DNA from: SOIA01 sp050116035
GTDB lineage: Bacteria; Acidobacteriota; Aminicenantia; Aminicenantales; Aminicenantaceae
Length of the DNA: 14,911 nucleotides
Reading direction: 5' to 3'
Assembly (NCBI GenBank): GCA_050116035.1
Contig: JASFPJ010000048.1
Location: 1-14,911 of the forward strand
The notes under the pieces were generated by a model. That model was not told where the DNA came from and ran no database searches. It worked only from the letters and a program-made list of their open reading frames with translations. The position numbers and the translations under genes are program-made. Positions 12,679 through 14,911 of the stretch are shown here, one piece after another (positions within the stretch are counted from its first letter, which is position 1; every line of letters begins with the position of its first letter).

Positions 12679-14087
12679 CGGTTAAATTCCTCGAATTCTC
12701 CTTTGTGAGGAGTCTGGTAGGGAATAATTTTTAAGGTGGCTCCGTGATTATTTGCCAGTCTTTCCATTTCAGGTATCTCATCCTGGTTGTCACTAAGTTT
12801 AGTCGTGGATAGAACCACATCCAGTCCTTTTTCTTTCATGATTTTCAGGGCATGAACGGTCTTTTCAAACGAACCTTTGACACCCGTCAGGGAATCATGA
12901 GTCTGGGCATTTCCGCCCAACACGGTTAGAGAGACCTGTAAGAAATTGAAATTTTTCAATCTTTCTCCAAATTCAGGAGTGATCAAGGTGCCGTTTGTGT
13001 GGAGTATGAGAGCGAAATTTTTCTGGTTGGCATAGGAGACAATTTTCCAAAAATCTTTGTGTATCAGGGGCTCTCCACCAGTCAAATGAAGAAAGAGCGT
13101 CCCTTTTTTCGCAAGAGAGTCAAGGTGCTCTTTGACATCGTTCAGGGAGAGTGTGCCGTTTGGAGGTAAATAAGGGCGGCAGTGAAGGCAGTGGAGATTG
13201 CATTCCCAGGTCAGGATCAATGATTCATGAAGCGCGGAGAGGTCCGATCCTTCAGGCCAATTCATCCTCGGGGGTGTTTTTTTCTTTTTTTCCAAGAGTT
13301 CTTTTTGTTCAATCTCTTTGTCCAGCCATACATGGAGAGGGAACTCGAGTTCGCAGCATGAGACTTTCTGGGCCAATTCGGTGACTCTTTCCAGAACTCC
13401 CCCAACGGTTTCTGGATGCATCGTGGAAAACAAGCAGTTGGCGAGGAGCTTTTTTGCTGCGACCTGGGATTTGAGTCTTTTGGATTTGATGGCCTTCCCC
13501 TTTTTAGGAAAAATGATTTTTTTGATTTTTTTCTTTTTGTTTTGCGCGTTTGGGTGAGGGATGCTCCACATGAAGAAATCATTTCCTGTTTTCTTCACAG
13601 CCACCCATTCCTCAGCAAAGGGGGAGTAGTTCTTCATCTGTTTGAGCATTGTGCTTTTCCCGGCGTTGGCCGGACCGGGGAAGAGATAGCCGTCGTGGTT
13701 TTTGTAAGCTGCACTGGCGTGAAGGATGATTCCTCCTGATTTTTCGAGAAAGAGAGCCAAGCAGAGAAGGACCGAATGAATCAGTTTGGATTTGTTCGCG
13801 AAATCACAGATCGTGCAGCGCCTCTCACCCAGGTCGATAATTCCCAGATTGACTGTAGGATTCTTATCTGGAAGAATATGGAATTTCCCTTGAGCAAAGG
13901 AGAGACTGGGCATAGACTGGCGAGAAAGAGAGGCTTCATTCTCCTCTATTTCTATAATCAAGTCGGTTCTTTTTTGTCTAGATAGAAAATCCCTGAATTT
14001 TGACTGTAAATACGTGCGGGTGGGATTATTTTCCGCCCGGATTTCTGCGCAAAGGCCAGCGACTTTGACTTTTAAAGTTTTGGTCAT
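12648..14087 (-). CDS. fusion of HPr-kinase-like P-loop domain and radical SAM domain
   Basis: A 479-residue protein with two domains in one uninterrupted frame. Residues 1 to about 255 resemble the HprK-like proteins of RiPP clusters (ScmC of SynChlorMet cassettes, kinases of some lasso clusters): SGGIILHASAAYKNHDGYLF leads into Walker A GPANAGKST (138-146), then FAEEWVAVKK, where the second acidic motif usually reads DDW or DEW. After a charged linker (256-285), a radical SAM domain begins with CNLHCLHC (C296, C300, C303) and LTGGEPL. It is clearly paralogous to the next gene but stops at 479 without any SPASM domain. The kinase part may phosphorylate the precursor; the radical SAM part may act with its SPASM-bearing partner. 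The ATG at 14087 lies 13 nt after the PqqD stop and has only a weak ribosome site. Confidence 0.88.
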   Translation of the reverse strand: MTKTLKVKVAGLCAEIRAENNPTRTYLQSKFRDFLSRQKRTDLIIEIEENEASLSRQSMPSLSFAQGKFHILPDKNPTVNLGIIDLGERRCTICDFANKSKLIHSVLLCLALFLEKSGGIILHASAAYKNHDGYLFPGPANAGKSTMLKQMKNYSPFAEEWVAVKKTGNDFFMWSIPHPNAQNKKKKIKKIIFPKKGKAIKSKRLKSQVAAKKLLANCLFSTMHPETVGGVLERVTELAQKVSCCELEFPLHVWLDKEIEQKELLEKKKKTPPRMNWPEGSDLSALHESLILTWECNLHCLHCRPYLPPNGTLSLNDVKEHLDSLAKKGTLFLHLTGGEPLIHKDFWKIVSYANQKNFALILHTNGTLITPEFGERLKNFNFLQVSLTVLGGNAQTHDSLTGVKGSFEKTVHALKIMKEKGLDVVLSTTKLSDNQDEIPEMERLANNHGATLKIIPYQTPHKGEFEEFNRCYQKNFQRS

Positions 14088-14100
14088 TTTGCCAATCTTT

Positions 14101-14382
14101 TTATTTCGTTTTCTCTATGACCAAATTTATATCCGAGAGCGACTTTATGAATTCTAAAGTGTCTTTTTCTGACTGCTCTCTCTCGACGTCAAAATCCTTC
14201 TGGATATGGTCAATGATTTCTGAGATTTTCCTTTTGCCATCGATAATCCGCCAGATTTCAGCCGCGACCTCATTAAGGTGGATGACTTCACCTGAATCGA
14301 CTTTAACGAGAATGGCCTCCCCCTCGATTATCCGCCAGGGAACTCTTTCGTTTTTGTAAATGATTGTATCCAGAGGATGCAT
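14101..14382 (-). CDS. PqqD-like RiPP leader-binding protein
   Basis: A 93-residue PqqD-family protein. The family pattern is clear: a short strand region with WRIIEGEAILVKVDSGEVIH, the conserved LNEVAAEIWRIIDGKRKISE, then a helix with IIDHIQKDFDVE and a C-terminal helix FIKSLSDINLVIE. Such domains form a small winged helix that binds the precursor leader and presents the core to the modifying enzyme. The YxxP leader of the peptide at 11674-11534 is the obvious partner. In Scm cassettes the equivalent is ScmD; in split lasso systems it is B1. The ATG follows AGGAGA at good spacing, and the gene starts 13 nt after the B2-like gene ends. Confidence 0.92.
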   Translation of the reverse strand: MHPLDTIIYKNERVPWRIIEGEAILVKVDSGEVIHLNEVAAEIWRIIDGKRKISEIIDHIQKDFDVEREQSEKDTLEFIKSLSDINLVIEKTK

Positions 14383-14395
14383 AGGATTCTCCTAT

Positions 14396-14788
14396 TCAGG
14401 GATATTTGAAAATAAATGTGTAATCGCTCACAATTTTTTCCTCTCCCACACTCACCCAGCAGTGACCTTCCATTTTTTCCGTATTCTTCTTTGCAGAGAA
14501 ATTGATGTGGGCATTTATGCCGTTTTGCCGGAGAAGATTACAGAGAAGCAGAGATGAAGAGAGGCAAGAGTCTTTAAAGCCCATTCGTCTGCGGAGATGC
14601 AAACACAGGTTAACATACCTCACAATTTTTTCCTTTTCTTTTGCATTCTTTCTTTGTCTGGGGTTGGCCAGGGATATGAATGAGTTGTTTTGAGAGAGCG
14701 AGACCTTCAAAGACGTAAAAAATGTACGCCAAAGCAGAGGAAAGTCTTTGTAATCCTTCAGCTCCCTTATTTTTTCTTTCCAAACCAT
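14396..14788 (-). CDS. lasso-B2-like transglutaminase-fold peptidase
   Basis: A 130-residue protein of the type that cleaves leader peptides in lasso and related RiPP pathways. The Cys-His-Asp triad is visible: C75 in DSCLSSSLLLCNLLRQNGIN, H109 in EGHCWVSV and D122 in VSDYTF, with the spacing usual for B2 proteins. The N-terminal 55 residues (LLWRTFFTSLKVSL) form the helical part. It is the first gene of the operon in the window; the ATG at 14788 is used although no clear ribosome site precedes it, because a stop lies upstream in frame. Removal of the leader from the three-Cys precursor is the likely role. Classical lasso clusters pair this enzyme with an asparagine-synthetase-like cyclase, which is not found here. 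Confidence 0.87.
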   Translation of the reverse strand: MVWKEKIRELKDYKDFPLLWRTFFTSLKVSLSQNNSFISLANPRQRKNAKEKEKIVRYVNLCLHLRRRMGFKDSCLSSSLLLCNLLRQNGINAHINFSAKKNTEKMEGHCWVSVGEEKIVSDYTFIFKYP

Positions 14789-14828
14789 GATCTTAGATGA
14801 GGGTGTTTTGGTTGCTTTTACTACCTAA

Positions 14829-14857
14829 ATTCTATTTAAATATGCAAAAAAAAACAA
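14829..14857 (-). promoter_or_regulatory. possible promoter of the RiPP operon
   Basis: Minus strand: -35 TTGTTT (14857-14852), 17-nt spacer, -10 TAGAAT (14834-14829, 5/6), about 40 nt before the first gene at 14788. The poly-T stretch makes the -35 call uncertain. Nothing else was recognised from 14858 to the window end, so an upstream gene in the same operon cannot be excluded. Confidence 0.35.
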
Positions 14858-14911
14858 CTTCACAAGAACAGGCGAGTCGATTTTTTCAGTGATTAGCCCT
14901 GGAATGGCTTC

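Noticed and set aside
13262..13582. 106-residue and other open frames opposite or shifted within the kinase-radical SAM gene
   Set aside because: Overlap a well-supported gene with catalytic motifs; their Lys/Ser/Pro-rich translations show no motif.
10411..14788. Classical lasso peptide cluster
   Set aside because: No cyclase gene, two radical SAM enzymes present, and the precursor lacks an evident lasso core with a Gly/Ala/Cys/Ser start and an Asp/Glu at position 7-9.

Overview
The window reads as a chromosomal segment of an uncultured or little-studied bacterium of moderate GC. PadR-regulated ABC permeases with an N-terminal prefix segment, a fragment of an Acidobacteria/Aminicenantota-style Ser/Thr kinase, and a Tat-exported Fe-S aldo/keto-reductase-like protein suggest an Aminicenantota (former OP8) or Acidobacteria-like lineage. 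This placement is an inference from gene content only. No rRNA, intact tRNA, CRISPR array or complete insertion sequence was seen.

Region 1 (1-4625): two paralogous modules on the minus strand, each a PadR regulator overlapping an FtsX/MacB-like permease by 4 nt. The left permease runs off the window. Each PadR gene has a near-consensus sigma70-type promoter and a perfect palindrome just downstream of the -10 box, so autoregulation is likely. Upstream of each lies a decayed tRNA-Leu(UAA)-like sequence plus related flanking DNA, so the second module sits between two direct repeats about 3.35 kb apart. A protein-kinase fragment lies next to the right-hand copy.

Region 2 (4626-10410): single genes and one operon. 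On the plus strand are a Tat-signal aldo/keto-reductase-like protein with two C-terminal [4Fe-4S] motifs, an AlkD-like DNA alkylation repair protein, a small two-helix membrane protein, and an ABC-2 exporter (ATPase plus permease). A PilZ-domain protein is on the minus strand. The gap at 6780-7410 holds a degenerate tRNA-Gln-like stretch. The gap at 10116-10410 holds nested inverted repeats of REP/MITE type, which separate the exporter from region 3.

Region 3 (10411-14911) is the main discovery: a compact minus-strand operon for a ribosomally synthesised, modified peptide (RiPP). In transcription order it encodes a lasso-B2-like transglutaminase-fold peptidase, a PqqD-like leader-binding protein, a fusion of an HPr-kinase-like P-loop domain with a radical SAM domain that lacks SPASM, a second radical SAM enzyme with a SPASM domain, an unusually well-translated 46-residue precursor (11674-11534, a short gene easily missed by ORF callers), and an NTP_transf_5 nucleotidyltransferase. 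The precursor has a Lys-rich leader with a YxxP motif and a C-terminal core with three cysteines. No lasso cyclase (asparagine-synthetase homologue) is present, so the product is probably not a classical lasso peptide. The set resembles SynChlorMet (Scm) cassettes crossed with kinase/nucleotidyltransferase-bearing lasso clusters. Inferred pathway: PqqD binds the leader, the radical SAM pair modifies the Cys-containing core, the kinase and nucleotidyltransferase may tag it, and the B2-like protein removes the leader.
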